NCBI RefSeq assembly: GCF_002277895.1
Contig: NZ_CP022998.1
Location: 2,833,501-2,897,500, forward strand
DNA: 64,000 nt
DNA from: Rhizobium sp. 11515TR
GTDB lineage: Bacteria; Pseudomonadota; Alphaproteobacteria; Rhizobiales; Rhizobiaceae
Reading direction: 5' to 3'
The notes under the pieces: model-generated
What the model saw: only the letters and a program-made list of their open reading frames with translations
Told to the model about the DNA's origin: nothing
Databases searched by the model: none
In this document: positions 8,608 through 18,549 of the stretch, in pieces
How the letters are laid out: each line of letters opens with the position of its first letter
How positions within the stretch are numbered: position 1 is the first letter of the stretch
Made by a program: the position numbers and the translations under genes

Positions 8608-10058
8608 GCGACCAGACCGTCTAGCCAGGCCGGATCGAGTACGCTTTCCAGCTCTGCCGCAACTTCGTCCAGAGCCATATCGACGCTGGCGCGATAGTTC
8701 ACGCGCTCGCCGGAAAGGCCGAAGCTTGCCAGCAGCTTTGCCCGGTAAGCGTCGCTGCCGAAGAGCCCATGAAGATATGTGCCCATGATGCGGCCATCCG
8801 GCGATACCGCTCCATCGGGCCGCCCGTCGATCATGGCCGATGGCCGTTCGCAGTCCGGGCCCCGCGTCACACCGAGATGGATTTCATAGCCGGACAGCGG
8901 CACGTCATATTCTTTCGAGATCGCAAGACTGTTGCGCACCGTCTTTTCCGGCGCCATTTCCGTCTCGATATCCAAAAGATCCAATCCGGGCGTCTCGGTC
9001 ACCGATCCCTCGATACCAAGCGGATCGTAGACGGTATGGCCGAGCATCTGATAGCCGCCGCAAATGCCGATGACGCGCCCGCCGCGGCGCACATGCGCGG
9101 CTATATCGCGATCCCATCCCTGTTCGCGCAGATCAAGCAGGTCGCCGATCGTCGACTTGGAGCCTGGCAGCACCACGAGCGCTGCATCCGGAGGCAAGCG
9201 CTCCCCGGCGCGGACGAAGACCAGATCGACATCCGGTTCGGCTCGGAGCGGATCGAGATCGTCGAAATTGGCGATCCGCGACAGCACCGGCACGGCGACC
9301 TTGAGCGCGCCGGACGAGCCACGAGCAAGCCGCTCCAGCACAACGGAATCCTCCGCCGGCAGGCGCGCCGCCGCCTTCAGCCACGGCACGACGCCATGGC
9401 ATTGCCAGCCCGTGAAGCCGCCAATCGCCTCTATGCCTTCCCCGAACAGCGAGACATCTCCGCGAAACTTGTTGATCAGATAACCGCGGATCATCCGCCG
9501 GTCTTCCTCCGGCAAGATATGATACGTGCCGACCAATGACGCGATCACGCCGCCGCGGTCTATGTCGCCGACCAGCACGACGGGGACATTGGCGCGTGTC
9601 GCAAAGCCCATATTGGCGATATCGCCGCGTCGGAGATTGATCTCGGCAGGCGAACCCGCTCCCTCGACGATAACGAGATCGGTTCCTGCCCGCATCGTGG
9701 CGAAGCTTTCGAGTACGGCACCAAGCAGCTGCGGCTTCAGCGCCTGATAGTCCCTGCCCTTGGCCTGTCCCCAAACCTTGCCCTGCACGATGATCTGGCT
9801 GCCGGTTTCCGATTGTGGCTTCAACAGCACCGGATTCATGTGAACCGATGACGGCACCCGCGCCGCCAGCGACTGTAGCCATTGGGCGCGCCCGATCTCG
9901 CCGCCATCCTCCGCAACGGCGGCATTGTTCGACATATTCTGCGGCTTGAACGGGCGCACTCTCACGCCCCTGTTTGCGAACAGCCGGCATAGTCCTGCGA
10001 CCAATACCGTTTTTCCGACATCGGAGCCGGTTCCCTGCAGCATGATCGCTCTTGTCAT
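8604..10058 (-). CDS. cobQ: CobQ, cobyric acid synthase
   Basis: CobQ uses glutamine and ATP to amidate four side chains of adenosylcobyrinic acid a,c-diamide, giving adenosylcobyric acid. The 484-residue product has the dethiobiotin-synthetase-like P-loop GTGSDVGKT at residues 9-17, followed by the family block KPQNMSNNA, and a C-terminal glutamine amidotransferase domain with nucleophile motif GICGGYQMLG and catalytic-His motif YLHGLFGS. A purine-rich GGTGGGGA precedes the ATG. It is transcribed separately from cobPWN, with the convergent ClC gene between them, and no riboswitch is visible upstream. Confidence 0.95.
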   Translation of the reverse strand: MTRAIMLQGTGSDVGKTVLVAGLCRLFANRGVRVRPFKPQNMSNNAAVAEDGGEIGRAQWLQSLAARVPSSVHMNPVLLKPQSETGSQIIVQGKVWGQAKGRDYQALKPQLLGAVLESFATMRAGTDLVIVEGAGSPAEINLRRGDIANMGFATRANVPVVLVGDIDRGGVIASLVGTYHILPEEDRRMIRGYLINKFRGDVSLFGEGIEAIGGFTGWQCHGVVPWLKAAARLPAEDSVVLERLARGSSGALKVAVPVLSRIANFDDLDPLRAEPDVDLVFVRAGERLPPDAALVVLPGSKSTIGDLLDLREQGWDRDIAAHVRRGGRVIGICGGYQMLGHTVYDPLGIEGSVTETPGLDLLDIETEMAPEKTVRNSLAISKEYDVPLSGYEIHLGVTRGPDCERPSAMIDGRPDGAVSPDGRIMGTYLHGLFGSDAYRAKLLASFGLSGERVNYRASVDMALDEVAAELESVLDPAWLDGLVA

Positions 10059-10293
10059 TCCCCACCACCTCGATGCGCTACAGCCACTGAAAACGCTAGA
10101 TTCCGCCTTGGTTCTGCCGCGATCTCCGGCTTCCGGAAAGAGTGACCACGATACAAAAATGCATCACCCTCAAACATGCTCTGTTTGCGACATTGGATGA
10201 CGATTTCATCCATTGTGAGTTAGGCGGAAGAGGATTATCTCCATCGCGAAAACACACAACGAAACCGGCCGGTCCGGGTCGGAGGATACCCCA

Positions 10294-10437
10294 ATGCTCT
10301 TCATCTTCAACAGACAGAATTCCATTCAGATCGCCTGGAATGGCAAGCTTCCGGTTCGCCGCCCGGAGAGCCGCCTGCAGCAGCTCGATACGCGCTTCGG
10401 CACGATCGGCTTCATCCGCACCTATAATGTCGGCTGA
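10294..10437 (+). CDS. Small conserved-looking protein, 47 residues, unknown function
   Basis: This short reading frame begins MLFIFNRQNSIQIAWNGKLP and ends RTYNVG. It is supported by a GGAGG Shine-Dalgarno at 10281-10285, eight bases before the ATG, and by a strong intrinsic terminator starting 33 bases after its stop. No domain is recognised and no membrane segment is evident. It stands alone between the cobQ start and the betaine transporter. Confidence 0.55.
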   Translation: MLFIFNRQNSIQIAWNGKLPVRRPESRLQQLDTRFGTIGFIRTYNVG

Positions 10438-10469
10438 GAGCGCGTCAATCCGCCAACCCGACACATGCC

Positions 10470-10506
10470 AAGCCGCCATGCGACCGCATCGGCGGCTTTA
10501 TTTTTG
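10470..10506 (+). terminator. Rho-independent terminator after the 47-residue gene
   Basis: The hairpin AAGCCGCC ... GGCGGCTT encloses a short GC-rich loop and is followed by TTATTTTT. It supports the small upstream gene being a discrete transcript. Confidence 0.75.
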
Positions 10507-11251
10507 ACCGTTATCGGGATCGGAACGGCTGCCGCTTCGTGGCAGATCAAGCTGCCTCATAAAGGCACCCTCTAAAGCGCGAAAACCGCGCGATCCGGAG
10601 ATCGACGCGGTTTGCCAAGAACGCCGGCTTCCCTGCACAAACACCGCAAGGTTCGCTTTCCCCGGTACGCAATACCTGATCCAGGGAAGCAGCGGTATGT
10701 CCCCCGCCACGCATCGATTGATAAACGGACATCGTTACTGGAGGGTTATTAAGTGCTTAAATTAGAGTGAATCTGAGAATTTTTTGAAAATTTTCCTCTT
10801 TGTGTTGAGAAATCGCAAACGACGCAAATGGAATACAAAACGTCTTTCAGGGACGCGATATTTGGGCGGTATTTAACTCCGCCTCGACGGCGAGCTTCGT
10901 GGAAGCCACACAATGATCGTTTTGCAGCCACGAATAGCAGAAAACAGGCTAATTCAGGCGCTTATTTGAGCTTCTCCAAGAGGCACGATAACTGCAATTG
11001 GCCGACGGGCTGTTGATTTATTCATTCAAATCCTTAGGCTGCCCAACGTCGATGCAAAGAATGCCCGGCCGCGACAGAGTTCCGCGGTCGCAAAAAGACC
11101 AAATGCACGACGGCAGCAAAGGGGACCGTACCGGCGTCGTCAGCGGCGTATGAACGGTTGCAATTAGACCGCGCTGACAGGGGATCGACAGAAATCGAAC
11201 GCGTTTGGAGTCGATTTCCGCAACGTAACGAAAAATTGGGAGACGATATCA
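10507..11251. other. Intergenic region upstream of the betaine transporter; no gene supported
   Basis: About 745 bp contain no reading frame with a ribosome-binding site and protein-like composition. The stretch from about 10740 to 11030 is AT-richer than its surroundings. The promoter of the transporter operon presumably lies near 11150-11230. GGGAGA sits eight bases before the ATG at 11252. No convincing structured RNA was recognised. Confidence 0.5.
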
Positions 11252-12249
11252 ATGAAGAAGCTTCTCGCTTCAGCCATTTTCGCATTCGGCGCCTATGCTT
11301 TGGCTGGCTCGGCGCAGGCCGCAGATTGCGGCAGCGTATCCATCGCTGAAATGAACTGGGCATCGGCAGGCGTTGCCGCCCAGGTCGACAAGATCATCCT
11401 GCAAAACGGTTATGGCTGTAACGTCACTCTGGTGACCGGCGACACGCAGCCGACCTTTACCTCCATGGACGAAAAAGGCCAGCCTGACGTTGCGCCCGAG
11501 CTTTGGGTCAACGCGGTGCGCACCGCGCTCGACAAGGCCGTTTCCGAAGGCCGCTTGATCGAAGCCGCACCGCTCTTGAGCGATGGCGGCGTGGAAGGCT
11601 GGTGGATTCCGAAATTCCTCGCCGACGCCCATCCCGATATCAAGACCGTTCAGGACGCGCTGAAGCATCCGGAACTCTTCCCCGCCCCGAAGATTCCTCC
11701 AAGGGCGCAGTATATAATTGCCCGGCCGGCTGGAACTGCCAGATCTCGACCGCTAATCTCTATAAGGCCCTCGGCGCTGAAAAGCTCGGATTCACGCTGG
11801 TCGATACCGGTTCGGCGGCAGGCCTCGACGGCTCGATCGCCAATGCCTTCGAAAAGAAGACCGGCTGGCTCGGCTATTACTGGGCACCGACCGCCATTCT
11901 CGGCAAGTACGACATGGTTCGTCTGAGCTTCAACGTGCCGCACGACAAGAAGGAATGGGATGCCTGCACGTCGCAGCAGGACTGCGCCAATCCGAAGGTG
12001 AACTCCTATCCGGTTTCGGATGTCTATACCGTCGTTACCAAGGACTTTGCCGCAAAGGCCGGCATCGCCATGGACTACATGAAGACCCGCAAGTGGGATA
12101 ACGCCACCGTCGGCAAGGTTCTTGCCTGGATGACCGACAATCAGGGTACGAACGAGGACGGCGCCAAGTACTTCCTCAAGACTTACCCCGACATGTGGAC
12201 CAAGTGGGTTGCTCCGGACGTCGCCACGAAGGTCAAGGCTTCGCTCTGA
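11252..12249 (+). pseudogene. Quaternary-amine (glycine betaine/proline betaine/choline) ABC binding protein, frameshifted
   Basis: The gene encodes a periplasmic binding protein of the ProX/OpuAC type, broken by one frameshift. The first frame gives a signal peptide (MKKLLASAIFAFGAYALAGS) and the N-lobe up to HPELFPAP. The protein then continues in the next frame as EDSSKGAVYNCPAGWNC through to VAPDVATKVKASL. The switch falls in the C-rich run at 11681-11690 (CCCGCCCCGA); adding one base there restores a single product of about 332 residues. The permease and ATPase genes downstream are intact, so either the loss is recent or the base was missed in sequencing. The exact ligand cannot be read from sequence. 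Confidence 0.85.
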
Positions 12250-12263
12250 TCCATGCTGCAGAG

Positions 12264-12291
12264 TCGGCGGCAGGCGCGTGCCTGCCGCCGA
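12264..12291 (+). promoter_or_regulatory. Strong intercistronic hairpin between binding protein and permease genes
   Basis: A perfect 12-bp stem (TCGGCGGCAGGC with GCCTGCCGCCGA) with a four-base loop lies 14 bases after the binding-protein stop. It has no T-run. Such hairpins commonly stabilise the upstream mRNA or attenuate transcription, giving more binding protein than membrane components. The role here is inferred. Confidence 0.6.
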
Positions 12292-12497
12292 TTTCACATT
12301 CGCGCGCCGCAATCGGTATGACGCTCATACCGACAGAGCGACATGGCGCAAGGTCGCAACGAGTGCAGATTGACGGCGGCGAATGCTGTAAGAATTCAGG
12401 GGCAGCCTGAAGAACCGGTCGCAGCGCTGCAGTGCTGTTCGCATGTGAATGCCACACGAGCGCAGCGGGACAGAACCGGACTAAGAAGGGGAAATAC

Positions 12498-13409
12498 ATG
12501 GCTATCCAGTGTACGATCCTGCCGAATTTGCTTTGCAACTTTCCGGCAATAGACGAGTCGATCATACGTCTCGCACGCAAGAACATCGATGACGGTTTCA
12601 GGGCGTCCGTACGCGCCTACGGCAATCTCATCGACGCTATCGTGCAGCCGCTGCAATGGTTTCTGAACTATCTCGAATGGGTTTTCACCAACACGCCCTG
12701 GTTCATCATACTCGTCGCTATGATGCTCGTCGTCTATGCCGCCAGCCGCAACCTCAAAATTGTTGCCGGCACTGCAATCTCCATGATTCTCATCGGCGTC
12801 TTCGGCCTCTGGACCGACACGATGGTCACGCTCGCCATGGTCACCGTCTGTACGCTCATTGCCATCGTCATCGGCCTGCCGATCGGCATCCTGATGGCGC
12901 GTTCGGACCGCCTGCAGTCGATCGTCAATCCGATCCTCGACGTCATGCAGACCATGCCGAGCTTCGTCTATCTCATTCCGGTCGTCGTCATCTTCGGTAT
13001 CGGCAAGGTGCCGGGCCTCATCGCCGTCGTCATCTACGCCGTTCCGCCGATGATCCGCCTGACCAATCTCGGCATCCGCCTCGTGGACAAGGAGGTGCTC
13101 GAAGCCGCCGACGCCTTCGGCTCATCGCACCGCCAGAAACTCTTCAACGTACAGATCCCGCTCGCGCTGCCCACCATCATGGCCGGCATCAATCAGACCA
13201 TCATGATGTCGCTGGCCATGGTCGTCGTCGCCTCCATGGTCGGCGTCGGCGGTCTCGGCAAGAACACGCTGCAGGCGATCAACAACCAGTTCTTCACCGT
13301 CGGCTTCCTCAACGGTTTCGCGCTGGTCGCCATTGCCATCATTTTCGACCGTACGAGCCAAGCCTATGGCAGACGGCTCCAGAAGCACTCGGAGGTCATC
13401 CATGGCTAG
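12498..13409 (+). CDS. Quaternary-amine ABC transporter permease (ProW/ChoW type)
   Basis: This inner-membrane subunit of a betaine/choline-type importer has several transmembrane segments and the ProW-like coupling region (DAFGSSHRQKLFNVQIPLALP), where the permease contacts the ATPase. The start MAIQCTILP is chosen because AAGGGG lies seven bases upstream; an in-frame ATG 66 bases earlier has no comparable site. The product is 303 residues, within the family range. Its stop lies 8 bases inside the downstream ATPase gene, so the two are coupled. The 3' end encodes KHSEVIHG, where GGAGG doubles as the ribosome-binding site for the ATPase. Confidence 0.9.
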   Translation: MAIQCTILPNLLCNFPAIDESIIRLARKNIDDGFRASVRAYGNLIDAIVQPLQWFLNYLEWVFTNTPWFIILVAMMLVVYAASRNLKIVAGTAISMILIGVFGLWTDTMVTLAMVTVCTLIAIVIGLPIGILMARSDRLQSIVNPILDVMQTMPSFVYLIPVVVIFGIGKVPGLIAVVIYAVPPMIRLTNLGIRLVDKEVLEAADAFGSSHRQKLFNVQIPLALPTIMAGINQTIMMSLAMVVVASMVGVGGLGKNTLQAINNQFFTVGFLNGFALVAIAIIFDRTSQAYGRRLQKHSEVIHG

Positions 13410-14454
13410 TCACGCGATCCAGATCAAAAGCCTGTATAAGATTTTCGGTCCTCGCGGACGCGATTATATCGATCAAGTCAAGAACGGTTTGGGCAAAGCC
13501 GAGCTCAATGAAACACATGGCCATGTGCTCGGCCTGCAGGATATCAACATCGACATGCCGGCCGGCGCCATCACCGTCGTCATGGGCCTCTCCGGCTCGG
13601 GCAAGTCGACGCTGATCCGCCATATCAACCGGCTGATCGAGCCGACGGTCGGCGAAGTGCTCTATGACGGCGTCGATGTCTGCAAGATGAGCGAAAACGA
13701 CCTGCGCGAATTCCGCCGCCACAAAACGGCGATGGTGTTCCAGAAATTCGCGCTGCTGCCGCACCGCACCGTCATCGAGAACACGATCTACGGCCTGGAT
13801 ATCCAGGGCGTGCCACGCTCCGAGAGCGAAAAGAAGGGCCAGTACTGGATCGAGCGCGTCGGGCTCAAGGGCTTCGAAAGGCACTTTCCGAACCAGCTTT
13901 CCGGCGGCATGCAGCAGCGCGTCGGACTTGCCCGCGCACTGACGAACGATGCCGATATCCTTCTGATGGACGAAGCTTATTCGGCGCTCGATCCGTTGAT
14001 CCGCGTGGATATGCAAACCGTTCTGCTCGATCTGCAGAAGGAGCTGAAGAAAACCGTCGTCTTCATTACCCACGATCTCGACGAGGCGCTGCGCCTTGGC
14101 GACAAGATCGCGATCCTGCGCGACGGCAAGGTCGTGCAGCAGGGCACTGGTCAGGAGATCGTGCTGCAGCCGGCCGACGACTATATCACGGCCTTCGTGA
14201 AGGAGGTGAACCGCGGTCGCGTCATCCAAGCCCAGACGATCATGAAGCCGCTTGCCGGCGAGCCGGGCGGCGCACGCGTACCCGGCGACATGACGCTGGA
14301 AGTCGCCGCCAAGCAGATCACCGAGGCGGGCCAGACGGGAGCCGTCGTCATGGATGCGGGTGGCAAGCCTATCGGCACGATCGATCTGCAAAGCATCATC
14401 GCCGCCATGGTCACGCCGACGTCGCACGAGACGGCACAGATGGCGGCAGCCTAA
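13402..14454 (+). CDS. Quaternary-amine ABC transporter ATP-binding protein (ProV/ChoV type)
   Basis: The 350-residue ATPase energises betaine/choline-type uptake. It contains Walker A MGLSGSGKST, signature LSGGMQQRVGLAR and Walker B ILLMDEAYSALDP. As in ProV proteins, residues from about 275 form a CBS-like tail (IMKPLAG, TGAVVMDAGGKPIGTIDL); in homologues such tails sense osmotic strength or adenine nucleotides. The start MASHAIQIK at 13402 is supported by GGAGG at 13391-13395. It overlaps the permease gene by 8 bases and is followed by a terminator. Specificity among choline, glycine betaine and proline betaine is unresolved. Confidence 0.9.
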   Translation: MASHAIQIKSLYKIFGPRGRDYIDQVKNGLGKAELNETHGHVLGLQDINIDMPAGAITVVMGLSGSGKSTLIRHINRLIEPTVGEVLYDGVDVCKMSENDLREFRRHKTAMVFQKFALLPHRTVIENTIYGLDIQGVPRSESEKKGQYWIERVGLKGFERHFPNQLSGGMQQRVGLARALTNDADILLMDEAYSALDPLIRVDMQTVLLDLQKELKKTVVFITHDLDEALRLGDKIAILRDGKVVQQGTGQEIVLQPADDYITAFVKEVNRGRVIQAQTIMKPLAGEPGGARVPGDMTLEVAAKQITEAGQTGAVVMDAGGKPIGTIDLQSIIAAMVTPTSHETAQMAAA

Positions 14455-14479
14455 CGCCTGATCTTCATCCCAAACGATA

Positions 14480-14506
14480 GAGCGCCCTCACCGTGGCGCT
14501 TTTTTC
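14480..14506 (+). terminator. Terminator of the betaine transporter operon
   Basis: AGCGCC ... GGCGCT followed by TTTTTT lies 26 bases after the ATPase stop. Confidence 0.8.
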
Positions 14507-14619
14507 TGCCACCATTGCCGTGTCGACATATGGGTAGCCATCTTGTCGTTGTGTTCACATAAAGAAATGTTTATATCTGCATTTGATATCCGAACATCTG
14601 ACGTATCCGAGGACGCACC

Positions 14620-15633
14620 ATGACCGTCGCCACCAATCCCCTGACCGATCTTCTCGCCGAAAAGGGCGTGCTGCTTGCCGACGGCGCAACCGGCACCAAC
14701 CTCTTCGCCATGGGCCTTGAGGCCGGTGAAGCTCCCGAGCTCTGGAACGAACAGCATCCAGAGCGGATCACGAAGCTGCATCAGGATTTCGTCGATGCCG
14801 GCGCCGATATCATCCTCACCAACACCTTCGGCGGCACCCGTCATCGCCTGAAGCTCCATCATGCGCAGGATCGCGTGCATAGCCTCAACAAGACGGCTGC
14901 CGAGATCGCCCGCGCCGTTGCCGACAAGGCTGACCGCAAGGTCATCGTCGGCGGCTCCGTCGGACCGACCGGCGAGTTGCTCATGCCGCTCGGCGCCCTG
15001 ACCTATGAAGATGCCGTCGCCGCGTTCGTCGAGCAGATGGAAGGCCTGCAGGCCGGTGGTGCCGATGTCGCCTGGATCGAAACCATGTCATCGCCGGAAG
15101 AAATCCGGGCTGCAGCAGAAGCCGCCGCCAAGGTCGGCCTGCCCTACACCTATACCGGCTCGTTCGATACCGCAGGCAAGACCATGATGGGCCTGCATCC
15201 GAAGGACATTCATGCCGTCGCCACCGATATCGGCGCTGGCCCGGCGGCCGTTGGCGCCAATTGCGGCGTCGGCGCTTCCGACATCCTCTCCAGCCTCCTC
15301 GACATGACCGAGGCGGACGCTTCCGCAATCGTCATCGTCAAGGGCAATTGCGGCATTCCGGAATATCGCGGTGCCGAAATCCACTATTCCGGCACGCCGC
15401 CGCTGATGGCCGATTATGCCCGCCTCGCACGCGATGCCGGCGCCAAGATCATCGGCGGCTGCTGCGGCACCTCCTGCGGCCATCTCGCCGCCATGCGGGA
15501 GGCGCTGGACAGCTACGTACCCGGCCCTCGCCCGACGCTGGAAACGATCATCGAACGGATCGGCCCCCTTCGCAACAAGACCGCCAACGAAGGCGGCGCG
15601 GCTCCGGTTCGCGAACGCCGCAGACGATCCTAA
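14620..15633 (+). CDS. bmt: Bmt, betaine-homocysteine S-methyltransferase
   Basis: Bmt transfers a methyl group from a betaine to homocysteine through zinc and without cobalamin, giving methionine and dimethylglycine. The 337-residue product is a homocysteine S-methyltransferase barrel: LADGATGTN near the N-terminus, DIILTNTFGG, GGSVGPTG, and the zinc ligands in VGANCG and GGCCGTSCGH. It is of the rhizobial Bmt type, shorter than MetH and without a B12 domain. GAGGA precedes the ATG. The C-terminus ends in a basic tail (RERRRRS). Placement directly after a betaine-type transporter supports betaine as methyl donor. A strong terminator follows. Confidence 0.85.
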   Translation: MTVATNPLTDLLAEKGVLLADGATGTNLFAMGLEAGEAPELWNEQHPERITKLHQDFVDAGADIILTNTFGGTRHRLKLHHAQDRVHSLNKTAAEIARAVADKADRKVIVGGSVGPTGELLMPLGALTYEDAVAAFVEQMEGLQAGGADVAWIETMSSPEEIRAAAEAAAKVGLPYTYTGSFDTAGKTMMGLHPKDIHAVATDIGAGPAAVGANCGVGASDILSSLLDMTEADASAIVIVKGNCGIPEYRGAEIHYSGTPPLMADYARLARDAGAKIIGGCCGTSCGHLAAMREALDSYVPGPRPTLETIIERIGPLRNKTANEGGAAPVRERRRRS

Positions 15634-15640
15634 GGAAGAA

Positions 15641-15668
15641 GAAAGCCCGGTTGCCGGGCTTTCTTTTC
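15641..15668 (+). terminator. Terminator after bmt
   Basis: GAAAGCCCGG TT GCCGGGCTTTC is followed by TTTT, eight bases after the bmt stop. The stem is near perfect. Confidence 0.9.
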
Positions 15669-15749
15669 ATCATTCACTTGCTTCCGCAGAGACTTTCACT
15701 CGGCCGCGCCTTCAAAGCGTCCCGAAAGTGAGCCCGAGCCCGCCGCCCG

Positions 15750-16928
<1,179 letters not shown>

Positions 16929-17050
16929 CTAAAACTCTCGCTACCACCAAATCTCGGTCGCGGCTGCAATCGAAGGTGCCAAACGGAATTGGATATGAGG
17001 GTGACGGTGGCGCGAATCTGTCGGCGGCACCTGGAAAAATCCAGGCACGC

Positions 17051-18190
17051 TTACCAGACGCCGGCATATTTCAGCGGCGTATATTGATACGTCCTGAAGA
17101 GTGCAGCCTGTTCTTCCACCGCCGCGTTGACGTTGTAGGTCGCGCCCAGCGGCCGCGTATGAGCGACGGAAATAGCGTCGATAATCGCCATGCGCGCCAC
17201 TGGTCGGCCGAGGAATGACGGCCAAAGATGGTCGAGGCCGTATCCGGATTCGACATCCTTCATGGACTCGATGCAGATTTGCAGCGCACGCCGCGAGAAG
17301 ACCGGGCACATGATTTCGACGAAACCTTCGAAACGCACGACGCTGTTGGGTCGCTGAACCGTCAAAGGATGATTGGGGTAAGAGCCTGGCCCTTTCTTGA
17401 GGGACGGCTGTGCCAGGTCCAGACCATGCTTGTGCGACAGGTGGAACATCCTGTTGATGTCCTCGCCGTCGCACAGCAGATCGTCGTCCGGCAGCCAGAT
17501 TCGCTCATAATTCCAAAGCGGGCTGCCTTGATGGAAGAGGTCGTAGATGATCCTGAACTTCTTGGTCTTCGGCAGATGCGCCAGATATTCGTAGGGGCTA
17601 TTGGAAACTTCCGGCGTCTCGGCACCATAATAGCCGATGCAGAGATCCCAGTTGCGCGAGGCATCATCGATCTTCTCGAACCAGCGCGGATGGAGGGACT
17701 TCGAACCGGCGGGCACGACAACGAGATTGGGACGCCTTAGCCCTTCCTGCGGCTGCACGAGGAATTTGGCCTTGCGCTCGACACCTACGGGCGTTGAAAA
17801 CAGCGGATGCGGCGGGTGATCGGCCGGCACCAGCAGATAGGTGCTATCGATACCTCCAATGACGCCCCGGCCCGCCAATGCCATGAGATTGCCGTCCTCT
17901 ATATGGGCAGAATCGAAAATGACCGACGGCAACCCATCTCTATCGATCAGGCAAAGCCGGCCGGCCATCACATGCCAGAAATCGACGGCGGGATCGAAAT
18001 AATTGCCGATCATGCCTTCAGGCGCCAAAACCATGAAGCGAGAAAACATTCCGCGATTGACGTCGCCGAGGCTCCAGAATGTGCCGTTCAACATGTCCTG
18101 GGTCAGCGGCGGCGCATCGGACCATTGTATCTGGCTCGCCGGATGCACTTCGTAGGCGGGCTTATGCAAGCTGTTCGCTGCCAATGACAT
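17051..18190 (-). CDS. DUF707-domain protein, glycosyltransferase-like
   Basis: The 379-residue protein has a DUF707 region (PF05212) from about residue 150: RPNLVVVPAGSKSLHP, RNWDLCIGYYG, YERIWLPDDDLLCDGEDIN, LAQPSL, FVEIMCPVFSRRAL and SGYGLDHLWPS. The DDD motif within IWLPDDDL resembles the metal/nucleotide-sugar site of GT-A enzymes, so a glycosyltransferase role is plausible; the family is not well characterised. Residues 1-140 form an additional N-terminal region I do not recognise. No signal peptide is seen. It is transcribed in the same direction as glf, 125 bp upstream of it, and may share its transcript. Confidence 0.75.
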   Translation of the reverse strand: MSLAANSLHKPAYEVHPASQIQWSDAPPLTQDMLNGTFWSLGDVNRGMFSRFMVLAPEGMIGNYFDPAVDFWHVMAGRLCLIDRDGLPSVIFDSAHIEDGNLMALAGRGVIGGIDSTYLLVPADHPPHPLFSTPVGVERKAKFLVQPQEGLRRPNLVVVPAGSKSLHPRWFEKIDDASRNWDLCIGYYGAETPEVSNSPYEYLAHLPKTKKFRIIYDLFHQGSPLWNYERIWLPDDDLLCDGEDINRMFHLSHKHGLDLAQPSLKKGPGSYPNHPLTVQRPNSVVRFEGFVEIMCPVFSRRALQICIESMKDVESGYGLDHLWPSFLGRPVARMAIIDAISVAHTRPLGATYNVNAAVEEQAALFRTYQYTPLKYAGVW

Positions 18191-18549
18191 GTGGACTGTC
18201 CCCTAATTCCGAACCCCAGGTAACGGCCCGATCCGAGGAAAGCAGTCAGACGACGTGGCTCCCGGAGATTCGCTCGCGATCGAGCTCGTTTGATCGGCAC
18301 TGTGGCCATCCTTCCTTTTGCGAAGCTTGTGCAGGAAATCAAAGGCCGCTTGCCCTCCGCGACGCATTTCGAGCAATCCAGCCTCGCGAAAGTTGGCCGG
18401 CATAATCTCAGCACTGGGATTTCTGTGCGGGGGCAATCGCGCGTTCAGAATATTGCCAAGAACGTCGGTGCTCGGCGGACACGAAGGTCGGTCGTGTCGT
18501 CCGTCAGGTCGAGACTAAGAACCACTCGTCTCTTTTACGGTAGCAGAAG
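18191..18549. other. Divergent intergenic region between DUF707 and fusion glycosyltransferase genes
   Basis: About 359 bp without a supported gene separate two divergently transcribed glycan genes, so it should hold both promoters. No operator or structured RNA was recognised. Confidence 0.5.

Noticed and set aside
10547..10732. A 61-codon minus-strand frame in the region upstream of the betaine transporter
   Set aside because: No ribosome site, no conserved-looking motif.
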